The notes: generated by a model not told the origin, from the sequence alone. Positions 9,450-20,302 are shown, counted from the first letter of the stretch. The stretch is DNA of 64,000 nucleotides from Polynucleobacter necessarius (GCF_900095205.1 NZ_LT606951.1:1426001-1490000), one strand, 5' to 3'. Translations and numbers: made by a program.

Positions 9450-10276
9450 TACACAAATCCTGCTAACAAAGCTGCGATTGGCATCGTCGGAATTAATGCA
9501 TCAACTCGATCCAATACCCCACCATGACCTGGCAGTAGATGGCTAGAGTCTTTAACGCCCGTCAAACGCTTAAGCTGAGACTCAAACAAATCCCCAAAAA
9601 TACTGAAGGCGGTTAATACCGTCACCATCATAAACATAGGGACCCAACCAAAACGAATTGCCCATGCACCAAATAAAGTGGATTCAAAAGATAGAAAGTA
9701 AACGCATGCAAACGCGTAAATATAACAAAGTATTAGGCCACCAATCGCGCCCTCAATCGATTTGCCTGGACTAATTTGCACCGCAAGCTTACGCTTGCCA
9801 AATGCTTTTCCGACAAAATAGGCGCCAATATCCGCAACCCACACTAAAGCCATAGTAGTGAGCAAAAATATCAGGCCAAGTTCACACAAGAGCACTAAAG
9901 CAAACCAAGTGGCGGGCAACAAAATCAAGCCGAGCACTACATAAAAGGGGCGAAGCTTTTGCAAAGAAAGATTCATTCCCTTTGTCAAAATAAATGGTGC
10001 CAAAAAGAACCAGAATAAGACTGCTAATAGCAATAAAGCAAACTGCCACGAGACATTTTGCATGCCGAGTAAAAACAAAATAATGACAAGGCAAAACAAA
10101 GCATACATCCAAGCAGCCCGCTCAGCACCTGGAGTCAGCAAGCGACTCCACTCCCAAGCGGCAGCTAATAATGCAACCAAAAAGAATCCCCCTATATAAA
10201 TTGGGGGCAGCAAAAATAATATCGGCAACAATACCGCCAAGAGAACTAGAGCGGTAATGACTCGGGTTTTTAGCAT
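9449..10276 (-). CDS. cdsA: Phosphatidate cytidylyltransferase
   Basis: A polytopic membrane enzyme that makes CDP-diacylglycerol from phosphatidic acid and CTP for phospholipid synthesis. The C-terminal family signature is present as LLPGHGGVLDRVDALIPT, and about eight hydrophobic segments can be seen. The frame is open up to an ATG pair at 10318, which would overlap uppS by 14 bases and add a polar MMQFEAVHHQ segment. The ATG at 10276 gives MLKTRVITALVLL, a typical membrane N-terminus, so I prefer it, though the longer start cannot be excluded. It is co-transcribed with uppS upstream and dxr downstream. Confidence 0.94.
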   Translation of the reverse strand: MLKTRVITALVLLAVLLPILFLLPPIYIGGFFLVALLAAAWEWSRLLTPGAERAAWMYALFCLVIILFLLGMQNVSWQFALLLLAVLFWFFLAPFILTKGMNLSLQKLRPFYVVLGLILLPATWFALVLLCELGLIFLLTTMALVWVADIGAYFVGKAFGKRKLAVQISPGKSIEGAIGGLILCYIYAFACVYFLSFESTLFGAWAIRFGWVPMFMMVTVLTAFSIFGDLFESQLKRLTGVKDSSHLLPGHGGVLDRVDALIPTMPIAALLAGFV

Positions 10277-10304
10277 TGGAAAATGAGCCTGGTGATGAAC
10301 CGCT

Positions 10305-11078
10305 TCAAACTGCATCACTCATGACTTGAAATGCAAGCTGAGCACTAGTGCGGCCAAAACGACGCTCGCGCTGACTAAAACAGTCAAACGCCTTGTGTAA
10401 TTCTTTCTCATCAAAGTCAGGCCACAAGACATCGGTGAAATACAACTCGGTATAAGCCAGTTGCCACAATAAAAAATTGCTTACACGCTGCTCACCACCA
10501 GTACGGATAAATAAGTCTGGCTCTGGAGCGTAAGCCATTGAGAGGTGTGGTTGCAATATCTCTTCAGTAACTTGTTCTGGCTTTAAATGAGGGTTGGCAG
10601 CAAGGCATTGACGCATTGCTTGCAAGATATCCCAGCGACCACCATAGTTTGCGGCAATCGTAAACGTGAGTGCCTTGCAGTCAGACGTCTTTTGTTCAGA
10701 AAATTTCACCATCTCTTGAATAGCAATATCAAAACGACTTAAATCACCAATTAATCGCAAGGCAATATCGTTTTCAGCCAGACGAGATACTTCACCCTTT
10801 AAAGATTTGAGGAAAAGCTTCATCAAGAAACCAACCTCTTCAGGTGGACGACGCCAGTTCTCAGAACTAAATGCAAATACTGTTAAGTACTCGACACCAA
10901 GTTTTCGACATTCTTGAACAATTTTACGAACAGCACTTAAACCTTCCGAGTGCCCCGCTACACGCGGCATCATACGCTTGCTAGCCCAACGCCCATTACC
11001 ATCCATGATGATTGCCACATGACGAGGTAAAGCACTTACCTCAGGTATGGCTAGGGTTGAGCTAGAGTGTTGTGTCAT
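10305..11078 (-). CDS. uppS: Undecaprenyl diphosphate synthase (isoprenyl transferase)
   Basis: A cis-prenyltransferase that makes the C55 lipid carrier for peptidoglycan and O-antigen. The catalytic Asp is in HVAIIMDGNGRWA (about residue 26), and the signature RTGGEQRVSNFLLWQLAY and the FTDVLWPDF motif are intact. The 257-residue length is standard. It follows frr with a 23-base gap and precedes cdsA, the common frr-uppS-cdsA order. Confidence 0.96.
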   Translation of the reverse strand: MTQHSSSTLAIPEVSALPRHVAIIMDGNGRWASKRMMPRVAGHSEGLSAVRKIVQECRKLGVEYLTVFAFSSENWRRPPEEVGFLMKLFLKSLKGEVSRLAENDIALRLIGDLSRFDIAIQEMVKFSEQKTSDCKALTFTIAANYGGRWDILQAMRQCLAANPHLKPEQVTEEILQPHLSMAYAPEPDLFIRTGGEQRVSNFLLWQLAYTELYFTDVLWPDFDEKELHKAFDCFSQRERRFGRTSAQLAFQVMSDAV

Positions 11079-11101
11079 TAGAGACTAAAAATCAAGACGG
11101 A

Positions 11102-11662
11102 CTATACCGTCATGATCTCTTTTTCTTTTTCTGCAATGATCTTGTCAATATCAATAACCGCTTTATCGGTCATCTTCTGAATCTCATCGGTAGCGCGACG
11201 TTCATCATCTTCAGAAATTTCTTTGTCCTTAGTTAAACGCTTGAGATGTTCATTGGCGTCACGGCGCAAATTTCTTACAGCGATCTTAGTATCTTCACCT
11301 TCACTCTTTACAACCTTGGTTAATTCACGACGTCGCTCTTCGGTTAAAGCAGGCATTGGAACGCAAATCAAAGCACCTTGGGACGCAGGATTTAAACCCA
11401 AATCAGAATCACGAATCGCCTTCTCTATCACTGCAACCATCGTCTTTTCAAATGGTTGAACATTGATGGTGCGCGCATCGGCTAAACCCAAGCTGGCAAC
11501 CTGACTTAATGGCGTTGGATTGCCATAGTAATCCACATGAATATGCTCCAAAATTCCTGGATTAGCTCGTCCAGAGCGAATCTTCGCTAAATTGCTCTTC
11601 AAAGCCTCAAGAGACTTTTGCATCTTTTGATCGGTATTCGTTTTAATTTCTGCTGCAGACAT
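11102..11662 (-). CDS. frr: Ribosome recycling factor
   Basis: Together with EF-G this splits post-termination ribosomes. The 186-residue protein shows the three-helix/beta domain with the conserved [10 protein letters not shown] and the [11 protein letters not shown] segments. A GGAGG ribosome-binding site lies six bases before the ATG at 11662. It is 11 bases downstream of pyrH and clearly part of the same transcript. Confidence 0.97.
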   Translation of the reverse strand: MSAAEIKTNTDQKMQKSLEALKSNLAKIRSGRANPGILEHIHVDYYGNPTPLSQVASLGLADARTINVQPFEKTMVAVIEKAIRDSDLGLNPASQGALICVPMPALTEERRRELTKVVKSEGEDTKIAVRNLRRDANEHLKRLTKDKEISEDDERRATDEIQKMTDKAVIDIDKIIAEKEKEIMTV

Positions 11663-11673
11663 CGGGCCTCCTA

Positions 11674-12384
11674 TTAGACATGTACTAAAGTACCTTCTGG
11701 TTCGCCTTGCACTACGCGCTTTAAGGCGCCTGGCTTGAGAATCGAAAATACTTTGATGGGCAATTTACGATCACGACACAATGCAAATGCAGTTGCGTCC
11801 ATGACCTGAAGATTCTTGATTAAAGCTTCACCAAACGTGATAGTTTTATACAAAGTAGCGGTGGGATCTTTTACTGGATCAGCGCTGTAGATGCCATCCA
11901 CCTTCGTTGCCTTCAGCATGACCTCAACACCCATCTCAGCACCACGCAAAGCAGCAGCTGTATCGGTAGTGAAAAATGGATTACCAGTACCCGCAGCAAA
12001 GATCACCACTTTTCCTTCGCCCATCGCCCGTATCGCACGCGGACGAATGTAAGGCTCAACGACTTGATCCATACGCAGGGCCGATTGCACTCGAGCTTCA
12101 ACCCCTTTTTGACGCAAGGCATCTTGCAGTGCCAAGGAATTCATCATGGTTGCCAACATACCCATGTAATCAGCAGTTGCGCGATCCATACCAGCAGCGC
12201 CACCAGCAACTCCACGGAAAATGTTTCCGCCACCAATCACAATCGCTAGCTCTACCCCGCTATTTACAACCTCAGCGATTTCTTTAACCATTGAATCAAT
12301 GGTGACTGGATTAATGCCGAAAGCATCATCACCCATAAGGGCTTCGCCAGATAATTTTAGGAGGACTCGTTTGTAGGCTGGCAT
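11674..12384 (-). CDS. pyrH: Uridylate kinase
   Basis: A hexameric amino-acid-kinase-fold UMP kinase of pyrimidine nucleotide synthesis. The motifs [13 protein letters not shown] (N-terminus), [11 protein letters not shown] (ATP/UMP site) and [15 protein letters not shown] are intact and the length of 236 residues is normal. It stands apart from tsf by a 190-base gap that contains a strong terminator, so it probably has its own promoter and heads the long pyrH-frr-uppS-cdsA-dxr-rseP-bamA series. Confidence 0.97.
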   Translation of the reverse strand: MPAYKRVLLKLSGEALMGDDAFGINPVTIDSMVKEIAEVVNSGVELAIVIGGGNIFRGVAGGAAGMDRATADYMGMLATMMNSLALQDALRQKGVEARVQSALRMDQVVEPYIRPRAIRAMGEGKVVIFAAGTGNPFFTTDTAAALRGAEMGVEVMLKATKVDGIYSADPVKDPTATLYKTITFGEALIKNLQVMDATAFALCRDRKLPIKVFSILKPGALKRVVQGEPEGTLVHV

Positions 12385-12493
12385 GTTTTTTGTTTTCCGT
12401 AATTTACTAAGTAATTAACTTGCTTAGCTTATTGATCTTTAAGCACTTTTTAATATCTCGTGCAAATTATAAAGGGCTTAGTGGGGATCAAAG

Positions 12494-12529
12494 AAAAGGG
12501 CATAGAAACCTTAGTTTCTATGCCCTTTT
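12494..12529 (-). terminator. Intrinsic terminator after rpsB-tsf
   Basis: Bases 12494-12508 and 12515-12529 form a perfect 15-bp stem with a 6-base loop. Read on the minus strand it ends in TTTT followed by CTTT. It lies 47 bases beyond the tsf stop and upstream of pyrH, so it should end the rpsB-tsf transcript. Confidence 0.88.
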
Positions 12530-12575
12530 GGGTAATACAACCGGCTGGGCAAGCCCAAAACCAGCTAAAGGCTAA

Positions 12576-13460
12576 TTAAGCAGTTGCTTTAGAGGCAGCT
12601 GCCACCTGTGCAGCCACTTCAGCCGCAAAGTCATCTTGGCGCTTCTCAATGCCTTCGCCTACAACAAACATGGTGAAACCCTTGATTATTGTATTTGCAG
12701 CCTTGAGCATTTGCTCGACTGTTTGCTTGTCGTTTTTAACAAAAGTTTGGTTCAACAAAGAAACCTCTTTGAGGTACTTCTGAATAGAGCCTTCAATCAT
12801 CTTTTCGACAATTTCTGGTGGTTTACCAGATTCAGCAGCCTTTTGAACTGCAACGCTACGCTCAACAGCAATAGCTTCAGCAGGAACATCGGCCATAGAC
12901 AAAGCCACTGGCTTCATCGCAGCAATGTGCATTGCCACATCTTTAGCAGCAGTTTCATCACCCTCGAACTCAACTGCTACACCGATGCGAGTACCGTGGA
13001 GGTATGAAACTAATTTGCTGCTACCAGCAAAGCACTTGAAACGACGCAGCATGATGTTCTCGCCAATCTTACTGATCAACGCACTACGAACCTCATCCAC
13101 AGTTTGACCATTTAAAGGCAATGCCAACAATGCCGCAACGTCAGCCGGATCCTTTTCAACAATCAACTTCACACACTCGTTTGCAAATGCCAAGAAATCA
13201 TCATTCTTAGAAACGAAGTCAGTTTCGCAATTCACTTCCAACAATGCGCCGGTGGTGCCGTTAATAGAAGCAGCAACGATACCTTCTGCCGTTACACGGG
13301 AAGCAGCTTTGCCAGCCTTGCTACCTAGTTTTACACGCAGAATCTCTTCTGCACAAGCCATATCACCATCGGCTTCAGTCAAAGCTTTTTTGCACTCCAT
13401 CATCGGAGCATCAGTCTTGGCGCGTAACTCGCCAACCATTGCAGCGGTAATAGCGGCCAT
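12576..13460 (-). CDS. tsf: Translation elongation factor Ts
   Basis: The nucleotide exchange factor for EF-Tu. The N-terminal UBA-like domain (about residues 1-50) contains [16 protein letters not shown], followed by the conserved [14 protein letters not shown] segment that contacts EF-Tu. The 294-residue length is usual. The ATG overlaps the rpsB stop as TAATG, so the two genes are translationally coupled, as is common in this operon. Confidence 0.97.
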   Translation of the reverse strand: MAAITAAMVGELRAKTDAPMMECKKALTEADGDMACAEEILRVKLGSKAGKAASRVTAEGIVAASINGTTGALLEVNCETDFVSKNDDFLAFANECVKLIVEKDPADVAALLALPLNGQTVDEVRSALISKIGENIMLRRFKCFAGSSKLVSYLHGTRIGVAVEFEGDETAAKDVAMHIAAMKPVALSMADVPAEAIAVERSVAVQKAAESGKPPEIVEKMIEGSIQKYLKEVSLLNQTFVKNDKQTVEQMLKAANTIIKGFTMFVVGEGIEKRQDDFAAEVAAQVAAASKATA

Positions 13461-14209
13461 TATTCAGCATTCCCTTCTTTAACAAACTCTTCTTCGCCCT
13501 CTTTAGCTGCCGTCAAGATTTCTTGAACAGAGTTAGCCTTACCTTCGAGAATTGCGTCTGCAATACCACGTGCATATAGGGTTACAGCTTTGCTTGAGTC
13601 ATCGTTTCCAGGGATGATGTAATCAACACCTTCTGGAGAATGGTTGGTATCTACAACAGCGATTACTGGAATGCCAAGCTTGTTAGCCTCAGTAATAGCA
13701 ATCTTGTGATAACCAACGTCCACCACGAAAATTGCATCAGGAACACCGTTCAAATCTTTGATACCGCCAAGTGCTTTTTGCAATTTGTCGAGATCACGAT
13801 CGTTAGTCAACGCCTCTTTCTTGGAAAGCTTTTCCCAGTCGCCAGCTTCTTTAGCAACTTCCATATCTTTCAAACGCTTGAGGGAACCTTTAACAGTTTT
13901 GAAGTTGGTGAGTGTGCCACCCAACCAACGGCTGTTGATGTAAGGCATACCAGCACGAGCAGCTTCTTCAGCAATAATCTCGCATGATTGACGCTTAGTA
14001 CCAACAAATAAAATAGTGCCACGATTAGCAGCAACTTGTTTTGCAAATTTCAGGGCGTCCTGAAACATTGGCAATGTTTTTTCCAAGTTGATGATGTGGA
14101 TTTTGTTGCGATGACCGAAAATATAAGGGGCCATCTTTGGGGACCAGAAGCGAGTTTGGTGACCAAAATGGCAACCGGCTTCCAGCATCTGACGCATCGT
14201 TACTGACAT
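13460..14209 (-). CDS. rpsB: Ribosomal protein uS2
   Basis: A small-subunit protein bound at the 30S platform. The start [18 protein letters not shown], the [12 protein letters not shown] stretch and the [13 protein letters not shown] segment are typical. The length is 249 residues. An AGGAGA ribosome-binding site lies 5 bases upstream of the ATG. It heads the rpsB-tsf operon and has an approximately 120-base leader with inverted repeats. Confidence 0.98.
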   Translation of the reverse strand: MSVTMRQMLEAGCHFGHQTRFWSPKMAPYIFGHRNKIHIINLEKTLPMFQDALKFAKQVAANRGTILFVGTKRQSCEIIAEEAARAGMPYINSRWLGGTLTNFKTVKGSLKRLKDMEVAKEAGDWEKLSKKEALTNDRDLDKLQKALGGIKDLNGVPDAIFVVDVGYHKIAITEANKLGIPVIAVVDTNHSPEGVDYIIPGNDDSSKAVTLYARGIADAILEGKANSVQEILTAAKEGEEEFVKEGNAE

Positions 14210-14330
14210 AACTTCTCCTAAGGGTTGGTTCTAAGTTGAGTCCTAGCTGCGCTAAAAAACGCCACCCTGGAAGGCTCAACTCGCGATTTCAAGTCCAAAA
14301 AAATAGACCTGAGACCAAAATTGTAGCTTA
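14210..14330 (-). promoter_or_regulatory. rpsB 5' leader with candidate S2 autoregulatory structure and -10
   Basis: On the minus strand a TACAAT -10-like hexamer lies near 14316-14321, without a good -35. The leader then contains a 7-bp inverted repeat (14234-14240 with 14275-14281, agttgag/ctcaact) enclosing a smaller GC-rich stem. S2 is known to repress its own operon through a 5' leader in other proteobacteria. The structure here is suggestive only. Confidence 0.35.
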
Positions 14331-14422
14331 AATATCTAGCCATACAGACCCTCATTCTCCCTCATGGCCTAAGCCTCCAAAATAGCTTTCAGAAGTCCTA
14401 AAATGGGATATTTGCCTAATTT

Positions 14423-14439
14423 TTAAGCAAATTGCTTAA
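14423..14439. repeat. 17-bp perfect palindrome upstream of map
   Basis: The sequence TTAAGCAA-A-TTGCTTAA is an uninterrupted 8+1+8 inverted repeat, 33 bases before the map start. It could be an operator. There is no T-tract, so it is not a terminator. A GATAAT hexamer lies at 14460-14465, too near the start codon for a conventional leader. Confidence 0.45.
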
Positions 14440-14471
14440 GCAAAACTGCCCAAGTCGTTGATAATCAAGGC

Positions 14472-15308
14472 ATGAATAGTGTATTTACTGCCGAAAAAGA
14501 CATCCTTGGGATGCGCGAAGCTGGCCGCTTAGCCAGCGAAGTTCTTGATCATGTGGCTCCGTATGTCAAAGCCGGAGTAACTACCGGCGAATTAGATCGG
14601 ATCTGCCATGAATATATGCGTGATGTCCAAAGGACAATCCCCGCTCCACTGAACTATCAACCGCCTGGCTACCCCCCTTATCCAGCATCCATCTGCACCT
14701 CAGTGAACGATGTGATTTGTCACGGCATACCTGGCGATAAGATTCTCAAGATGGGTGATGTAGTGAATTTAGACATCACTGTTATCACTCAAGATGGCTA
14801 CTATGGCGATACTAGTCGCATGTTTATGGTCGGCGAAGTTTCCGTCATGGCAAAACGTCTCACTCAAATTGCCTTTGAATGTATGTGGCTTGGAATTGCT
14901 CAAGTAAAACCAGGCGCCTCACTCGATGATATTGGCCACGTCATTCAAACGCATGCAGAAAATGCAGGTTATTCAGTAGTCCGTGAATACTGTGGACATG
15001 GAATCGGCAAAGTGTTCCACCAAGATCCACAAATTCTTCATTACGGCAAGCCCGGTACCGGCGAAAAACTGGAAGTCGGCATGACATTCACGATTGAACC
15101 AATGATCAATGCTGGCAAACGAGATATTCGCACTATGCCGGATCAGTGGACTGTCAAAACCAAAGATCGCAGCTTATCTGCTCAATGGGAACATACGCTA
15201 TTAGTTACGCCCACTGGTGTTGAAGTGCTTACATGGTCAGAAGGCAGCAACCCACCTCCTGATTGCGTTAAAGGCCTTTCGTTTAGACCCGCAACAGTAA
15301 ACGCCTGA
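14472..15308 (+). CDS. map: Methionine aminopeptidase, type I
   Basis: Removes the initiator Met from nascent proteins, a companion to the neighbouring ribosomal genes. The five metal ligands of the pita-bread fold can be placed: two Asp in NLDITVITQDGYYGDTSRM, His in EYCGHGIGKVFHQ, Glu in FTIEPMI and Glu in QWEHTLLVT. At 278 residues it lacks the N-terminal zinc-finger extension, so it is type Ia. It is divergent from rpsB, which is a common arrangement, and glnD follows after 3 bases. Confidence 0.96.
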   Translation: MNSVFTAEKDILGMREAGRLASEVLDHVAPYVKAGVTTGELDRICHEYMRDVQRTIPAPLNYQPPGYPPYPASICTSVNDVICHGIPGDKILKMGDVVNLDITVITQDGYYGDTSRMFMVGEVSVMAKRLTQIAFECMWLGIAQVKPGASLDDIGHVIQTHAENAGYSVVREYCGHGIGKVFHQDPQILHYGKPGTGEKLEVGMTFTIEPMINAGKRDIRTMPDQWTVKTKDRSLSAQWEHTLLVTPTGVEVLTWSEGSNPPPDCVKGLSFRPATVNA

Positions 15309-15311
15309 GGC

Positions 15312-17909
15312 ATGATGAAGTCGCAGGCAATCAGCAACATTATTGATGTAGCCAGCCTGCGTGCTGCTCGCGAAATTGCTTACGACGAGTTTAAAAAAAC
15401 ACAATCAGTTAGTAAGTTAACTAAACAGCTTTCCAAACTAAGTGATCAGCTTCTCAGCCATCTTTGGAATACCTGTGGTCTTAATAATGAAGCAACACTA
15501 GTTGCTGTCGGCGGCTTCGGTAGGGGTGGCTTGTTTCCTTATTCCGATATTGACATCTTAATTCTGCTACCTGCAGATGAAAAACAAGCCCATGCCCTAT
15601 CCAAGCAAGTAGAACAATTCGTTGCAAGCTGTTGGGATACTGGCTTAGAAATAGGCTCCTCCGTGAGAAGCGTTGCCGAATGTATTTCAGAGTCTGAGCA
15701 AGACATCACAGTCCGGACATCGCTTTTAGAGGCGCGACTCATTTGCGGTAAGAAGCAATTATTTAAAGAGTTTGCCAAAGCCTTTGAAGCAGCCATGGAT
15801 CCCAAGGCCTTCTTTCAGGCAAAGCAGGCAGAGCAAATTCAACGTCATTACAAGTATCAAAACACGCCCTACTCTTTGGAGCCTAACTGCAAAGAGAGCC
15901 CAGGCGGCCTGCGCGACCTACAAGTTATTTCTTGGGTGAGTAAGGCTGCATTATTGGGCAATACATTCAAAGATTTAAATGAAGCAGGGCTTGTTACTCA
16001 ACGTGAGCTCACAGAACTCAACCGAAATCAGCGTTTCTTAGAAACGCTTCGTGCTAATTTACATTTAGTAGCAGATCGCAGGCAAGATGTTCTCGCCTTT
16101 GACTTACAAGCTGCGCTAGCAGCATCAATGGGCATTAAAGAAGAGTCCTCAAGGCAAGCTAGCGAAGCAATCATGCGACGCTACTATTGGGCAGCAAAGG
16201 CAGTCACTCAATTAAATGATGTGCTTTTGCAAAATATTGAAGCACTCCTCTTTCCGCAAGAATCAAAGACGATTCTGTCTATACCTGGCGAAGGTAATGA
16301 GCATTTCATTGAAAGACAAGGGGTGCTGGATATAACTGACCCCCAACTCTTTCAAAAGCATCCCGAGCAAATTCTGAGAACTTTCTTGGTATTTGCCCAA
16401 ACTTCGAATGTCAAAAGCTTATCGGCCACCATTTTTAGAGCCCTCTATAACGCTCGACAGAAAATGGATAGCAAATGGCGAGCTGACCCCATTAACCGAG
16501 CGCTTTTTATAGAAATTTTGAAGCAACCTGAGGGCGTAAGCCGTGCCTTCCACCTCATGAATCGAAGTAGTATTTTAGGGTGTTACCTGCCAGCATTTAG
16601 AAAGATTGTCGGTCAAATGCAGCATGACTTATTTCATGTGTACACCGTTGATCAACATATCTTGATGGTGCTGCGTAATGTGCGTCGCTTCATGGTGGTT
16701 GAGCATACTCATGAGTTCCCCTTCTGCAGCAGCTTAATTGCTCGCTTTGAGAAACCTTGGTTACTTGTCATCGCAGCGCTCTTCCACGACATTGCCAAGG
16801 GACGCGGTGGTGATCACTCGCAATTAGGGCGAGCAGATATGCGGAAGTTTGCCAAGGATCACGGTTTAGATAAAAAAGATACTGAGCTACTAGTTTGGCT
16901 AGTGGCTGAGCATCTCAATATGAGTCAGGTTGCACAAAAGCAGGATATTACTGACCCCGATGTTGTTAGAGCATTTGCCAAGAAGATGAGCGATGAACGC
17001 CACCTCACTGCTCTGTACTTATTGACCGTAGCTGATGTTCGGGGAACCAGCCCTAAGGTCTGGAATGCCTGGAAAGGCAAACTCCTAGAAGATCTCTATC
17101 GTGCAACTTTGAGAGTGCTTGGCGGGGCTAAGCCGGATGCCTCATCTGAATTAGCTCAACACCAAGAAGAATCTAGAGCGAAGTTACGTCTTTATGGCAT
17201 TAATGATGATGCTTATGAGGATCTGTGGAAACAATTGGACGTTGCCTTCTTTTTAAGGCAAGACTCTTCTGACATCGCATGGCTCACCCGCCATCTATTT
17301 AATAAGGTCAATAGCGAGCAACCTATTGTGAGGGCAAGACTTTCTCCGATTGGAGAGGGACTCCAAGTAGCTGTCTACGTCAAAGACCAAGAAGATTTAT
17401 TCGCCAGAATCTGCGCTTACTTTGAGAGACATGGCTTTTCTATTTGGGATGCGCGCATTCATACAACCCGCCATGGTTACGCTCTTGATGCTTTCCAAAT
17501 CTCCGGAAGCAATCTAATAGATGAGGGTGGCAGCTATCGTGACATTATCCAATTAGTCGAATTTGAACTAACTGCGGCACTAACCAATGCTGAATCACTT
17601 CCCACCCCAAGCATGGGTCGTCTTTCAAGACAGTCGCGCACTTTCCCGATCCAACCCCGAGTACATATGGTGCCGGACGATCGCGGCAGGTATTACAGAC
17701 TAGCGCTTTCTGCAAGCGACCGGACTGGCTTGCTCTACACCATCTCTAGAGTTTTAGCCAAGCATCAGGTATCCATTCATACGGCCAGGATCAATACGCT
17801 TGGCGAAAGAGTGGAAGATGTTTTATTGTTAGATGCCGCCAACCTTGGAAAAAATCCTAAGCTACAAATCCAACTTGAGACGGAATTGCTTGAAGCTTTA
17901 GGAGCGTAA
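15312..17909 (+). CDS. glnD: Bifunctional [PII] uridylyltransferase / uridylyl-removing enzyme
   Basis: The glutamine sensor that uridylylates and deuridylylates PII and so sets nitrogen assimilation. Domains in order: nucleotidyltransferase with [19 protein letters not shown] (about residues 67-85), a helical domain, an HD domain with [15 protein letters not shown] (about 490-505) for uridylyl removal, and two C-terminal ACT domains (about 690-770 and 795-865) that bind glutamine. The 865-residue length is normal. It starts 3 bases after map with a doubled ATG. The gene is intact although the next gene is heavily damaged. Confidence 0.96.
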   Translation: MMKSQAISNIIDVASLRAAREIAYDEFKKTQSVSKLTKQLSKLSDQLLSHLWNTCGLNNEATLVAVGGFGRGGLFPYSDIDILILLPADEKQAHALSKQVEQFVASCWDTGLEIGSSVRSVAECISESEQDITVRTSLLEARLICGKKQLFKEFAKAFEAAMDPKAFFQAKQAEQIQRHYKYQNTPYSLEPNCKESPGGLRDLQVISWVSKAALLGNTFKDLNEAGLVTQRELTELNRNQRFLETLRANLHLVADRRQDVLAFDLQAALAASMGIKEESSRQASEAIMRRYYWAAKAVTQLNDVLLQNIEALLFPQESKTILSIPGEGNEHFIERQGVLDITDPQLFQKHPEQILRTFLVFAQTSNVKSLSATIFRALYNARQKMDSKWRADPINRALFIEILKQPEGVSRAFHLMNRSSILGCYLPAFRKIVGQMQHDLFHVYTVDQHILMVLRNVRRFMVVEHTHEFPFCSSLIARFEKPWLLVIAALFHDIAKGRGGDHSQLGRADMRKFAKDHGLDKKDTELLVWLVAEHLNMSQVAQKQDITDPDVVRAFAKKMSDERHLTALYLLTVADVRGTSPKVWNAWKGKLLEDLYRATLRVLGGAKPDASSELAQHQEESRAKLRLYGINDDAYEDLWKQLDVAFFLRQDSSDIAWLTRHLFNKVNSEQPIVRARLSPIGEGLQVAVYVKDQEDLFARICAYFERHGFSIWDARIHTTRHGYALDAFQISGSNLIDEGGSYRDIIQLVEFELTAALTNAESLPTPSMGRLSRQSRTFPIQPRVHMVPDDRGRYYRLALSASDRTGLLYTISRVLAKHQVSIHTARINTLGERVEDVLLLDAANLGKNPKLQIQLETELLEALGA

Positions 17910-17911
17910 AA

Positions 17912-18712
17912 ATGTTTTTAGTGAATTTGCTTTATGTCACCCATGCCAATACGCCAGCTTGAATAATTTGCTTCATTGCTGTTTGCTTTTCTATCACAGC
18001 ATCTTTAACAGGATTAGTGCTTTTTAGAAAAATATTTCCAGATCCATTAAATAAAGCGAATAATGATTTCATCAGTCTATCGCTAAGCACAGTTGGCTTG
18101 TTTAGCTCAGTGCTGATTTCATTAATCGTCGTTAACACTTGGAATTTCTATACTGATGTTGAGCAAATCGTCAATAAAGAGGCTCATGCTGTAGAGGATT
18201 TTTTTCGGGCGACCCAAGGTATGCCTGAGCCAATGAGATCCGTTCTGATGAATGATGTCAAAGGGTATGTTGACGTCGTCACCAAAAAGGAGTAGCCTGC
18301 TATGAATTCCAACGAAATTGTGGGCGATGAAGCTCGACTCATATTACTCAAAAGCTACGGTGAGTTACTAAAATTTAAAACCCGCGACCCTATAATTGCC
18401 AACGTCCATTCCAAAGCAATTGATCAATTAAGCAAATTATTTGATGCACGTCGCGACCGAATTCTCTCTACCAATGCGCATGTTCCACCGGTTATTTAGT
18501 TCGTCATGTTTTTATCAGCATTTTTAACTGTGGCCGTTAGCTATCTCTATACTGCTGAGTCCTTCACGATGCATTTGATTTCAACGGGCTTTATTACTGC
18601 CTCCTTAGCAGCAACATTAGTTCTAATTGTGATATTTGCTCATCCCTATCAAGGTAGCATGCGGATTAAACCGGCTACCTTTATTAATTTTCAACAACAA
18701 AATTTGAAATAA
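17912..18712 (+). pseudogene. DUF4239-type membrane protein with three in-frame stops
   Basis: A single uninterrupted frame from the ATG at 17912 to the TAA at 18710-18712 (266 codons) reads as a bestrophin-like DUF4239 protein: two N-terminal membrane segments, a central soluble part (IVNKEAHAVEDFFRATQ) and two C-terminal segments beginning VPPVI. It is broken only by TGA at 17960, TAG at 18293 and TAG at 18497. At 18497 the family normally has Trp after VPPVI, so all three may be single G-to-A changes of TGG. There is no frameshift. It follows glnD by 2 bases. The function of the family is unknown. The family call is by recognition of sequence style only. Confidence 0.75.
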
Positions 18713-18896
18713 ATCCATTAAAGGATGGCTGCAACATCACAGCTGAAATATTTTGAATTTTTAAAGTCAGTATTGTTCTTTATCAATAGCCAGGATCCTG
18801 AACTCCTACAGCCATCCTGTGGCCTCGCCAATTTAGGGCAAAAGGGAGGCTCCATAACTTCTTACAAAATAGAAATTCGAGAGACGTGAGTATAAT

Positions 18897-19388
18897 TTAA
18901 AAAGTTTTCGATAAAAATCGTTTTAGACGAAGGTTACGAATATCTTCGTATGAAAACCATCTACATTCGATATTCTCAAGAGCAGCCTCTTCTTTAATAA
19001 TTCGCAATCGATATAGCAAGTCAATATGCAAATGGGCACTCTCACCCTTTTCCGAATTAGCAGGTATTTCATGAATATCAATATCAATCGGATCAAGACA
19101 ATCCTCATCCAAGATGCAAACTAGACCAGTTTCTTCATATACCTCTCGAATTGCAGCTTCAACTGGAGATTCACCGTCATCAATATGTCCACCCGGCTGA
19201 ATCCATTGCTTAATATACGGGTGAAAAATCAGTAGCGCTTTATTTTCAGCATTGATAACAAGTCCGCTAGCTGTTATGTGACCAAATTCATTCGATCTTC
19301 CGAAGGGATTTTTACAAGTAAGTATTGAATAAATTTTTTCACTAAAGGGCGCCCCACTACTACCCTTATTTAAATTTATAATTTTCAT
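18897..19388 (-). CDS. Nudix hydrolase
   Basis: A hydrolase of nucleoside-diphosphate-linked compounds. The Nudix box is complete: GGHIDDGESPVEAAIREVYEETGL matches GX5EX7REUXEEXGU (about residues 67-90; shown here over two segments, GGHIDDGESPVEAA and IREVYEETGL). The protein has 163 residues and the substrate cannot be read from sequence. The ATG at 19388 abuts the end of the EamA remnant, so the gene was probably the last of a SAHH-like/EamA/Nudix operon. It is the only intact member of this AT-rich island. Confidence 0.85.
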   Translation of the reverse strand: MKIINLNKGSSGAPFSEKIYSILTCKNPFGRSNEFGHITASGLVINAENKALLIFHPYIKQWIQPGGHIDDGESPVEAAIREVYEETGLVCILDEDCLDPIDIDIHEIPANSEKGESAHLHIDLLYRLRIIKEEAALENIECRWFSYEDIRNLRLKRFLSKTF

Positions 19389-20299
19389 CTAGAGATAATT
19401 TCCATAATATTGAAAAATTACTGCTAATCCAGTTATAAAAAATACGGCTATAATAAAAAATAATCTTTAAGGCACAGCTTTTCACCAAAAAAAGTATGCA
19501 AATACTGCCCCTAAAAATCCAGTTGTATTAAGTATTGGCCAAACAGTCATCAAATTATTTTTTGATATTGCAAAGATGAATGCAATCTGAGTGAGTACAG
19601 TTAAAAAACCTCTTAAGTAAAATCCGCCATGCGAGATAAATTCTTTAGGGAAAAAATAAATACAAGAGATTTTCTTCTTAAAAACCAGAAGGGTTGCAGA
19701 GAATATAAATCTCCAAACCAATACTGAAAAAGTAATTGACAGCAAGCTCCAAACTTCTTTTTTTAAGGGGATTTTTATATCCCATATAAAAAATATATAA
19801 CCCTTGAATGGTTAGCAATAACACTAAAATTATTGATGATCTGTAGGTTTTTTAACGACCTCAGTTCCCGCTAAAAAAATAAATATGGCCAATATCGCAG
19901 GCAGCAACAAAAAAATTTATACGAAATTAAATAAAAAACCTACCAACACAAGTATAAGTGGAACAGTTACATCTGCCACTTTTGATAGAATCGCCACATC
20001 CGCCACTCTAAGCGCTTTAAATGCGAAAGAAAATGAATAAGATAGGCATTGAATAAGGACTGACAATATAACAATTTCAACAGAAAGGAGATCGCCTAAG
20101 TAATAGTTAAGCGCTGGAGTGCAAAAAATTAATGACAATGTCAACAAGATAGGTAAAAAGTTATTCCAATATCCGACAACTAATGGACATACTCTATCTT
20201 GTCGAAATACCTTTCGATCAACTACATTGAGTCCAGCATGAGTAAATGAAGATATTACTGAGGCTACCACTGGCAATACTTTATATATCAAGCATCATC
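19389..20299 (-). pseudogene. EamA-family (drug/metabolite-type) transporter, multiply frameshifted
   Basis: Fragments in different frames together read as one ten-helix EamA transporter of about 300 residues. The N-terminal half (TTG at 20291 or an ATG pair at about 20299 one frame away) gives VLPVVASVISSFTHAGLNVV and ends at a TAA after LFNFV. Further pieces are LLLPAILAIFIFLAGTEVV, then ILVLLLTIQGLYIFYMGY, then VWSLLSITFSVLVWRFIFSA, and finally VFFITGLAVIFQYYGNYL ending at 19389. The breaks fall mostly in A or T runs. The reading frame is lost at least four times, so no transporter can be made. Confidence 0.75.
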
Positions 20300-20302
20300 T
20301 CC

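Noticed and set aside
17912..18712. Stop-codon readthrough or recoding (Sec/Pyl) as explanation of the DUF4239 stops
   Set aside because: Two different stop codons, three sites, no SECIS-like structure noticed, and RF2 autoregulation shows TGA is read normally; a pseudogene is simpler.
18723..18817. 9-bp inverted repeat ggatggctg/cagccatcc downstream of the DUF4239 remnant
   Set aside because: The arms are 77 bases apart and there is no T-run, so neither a terminator nor an operator is convincing.
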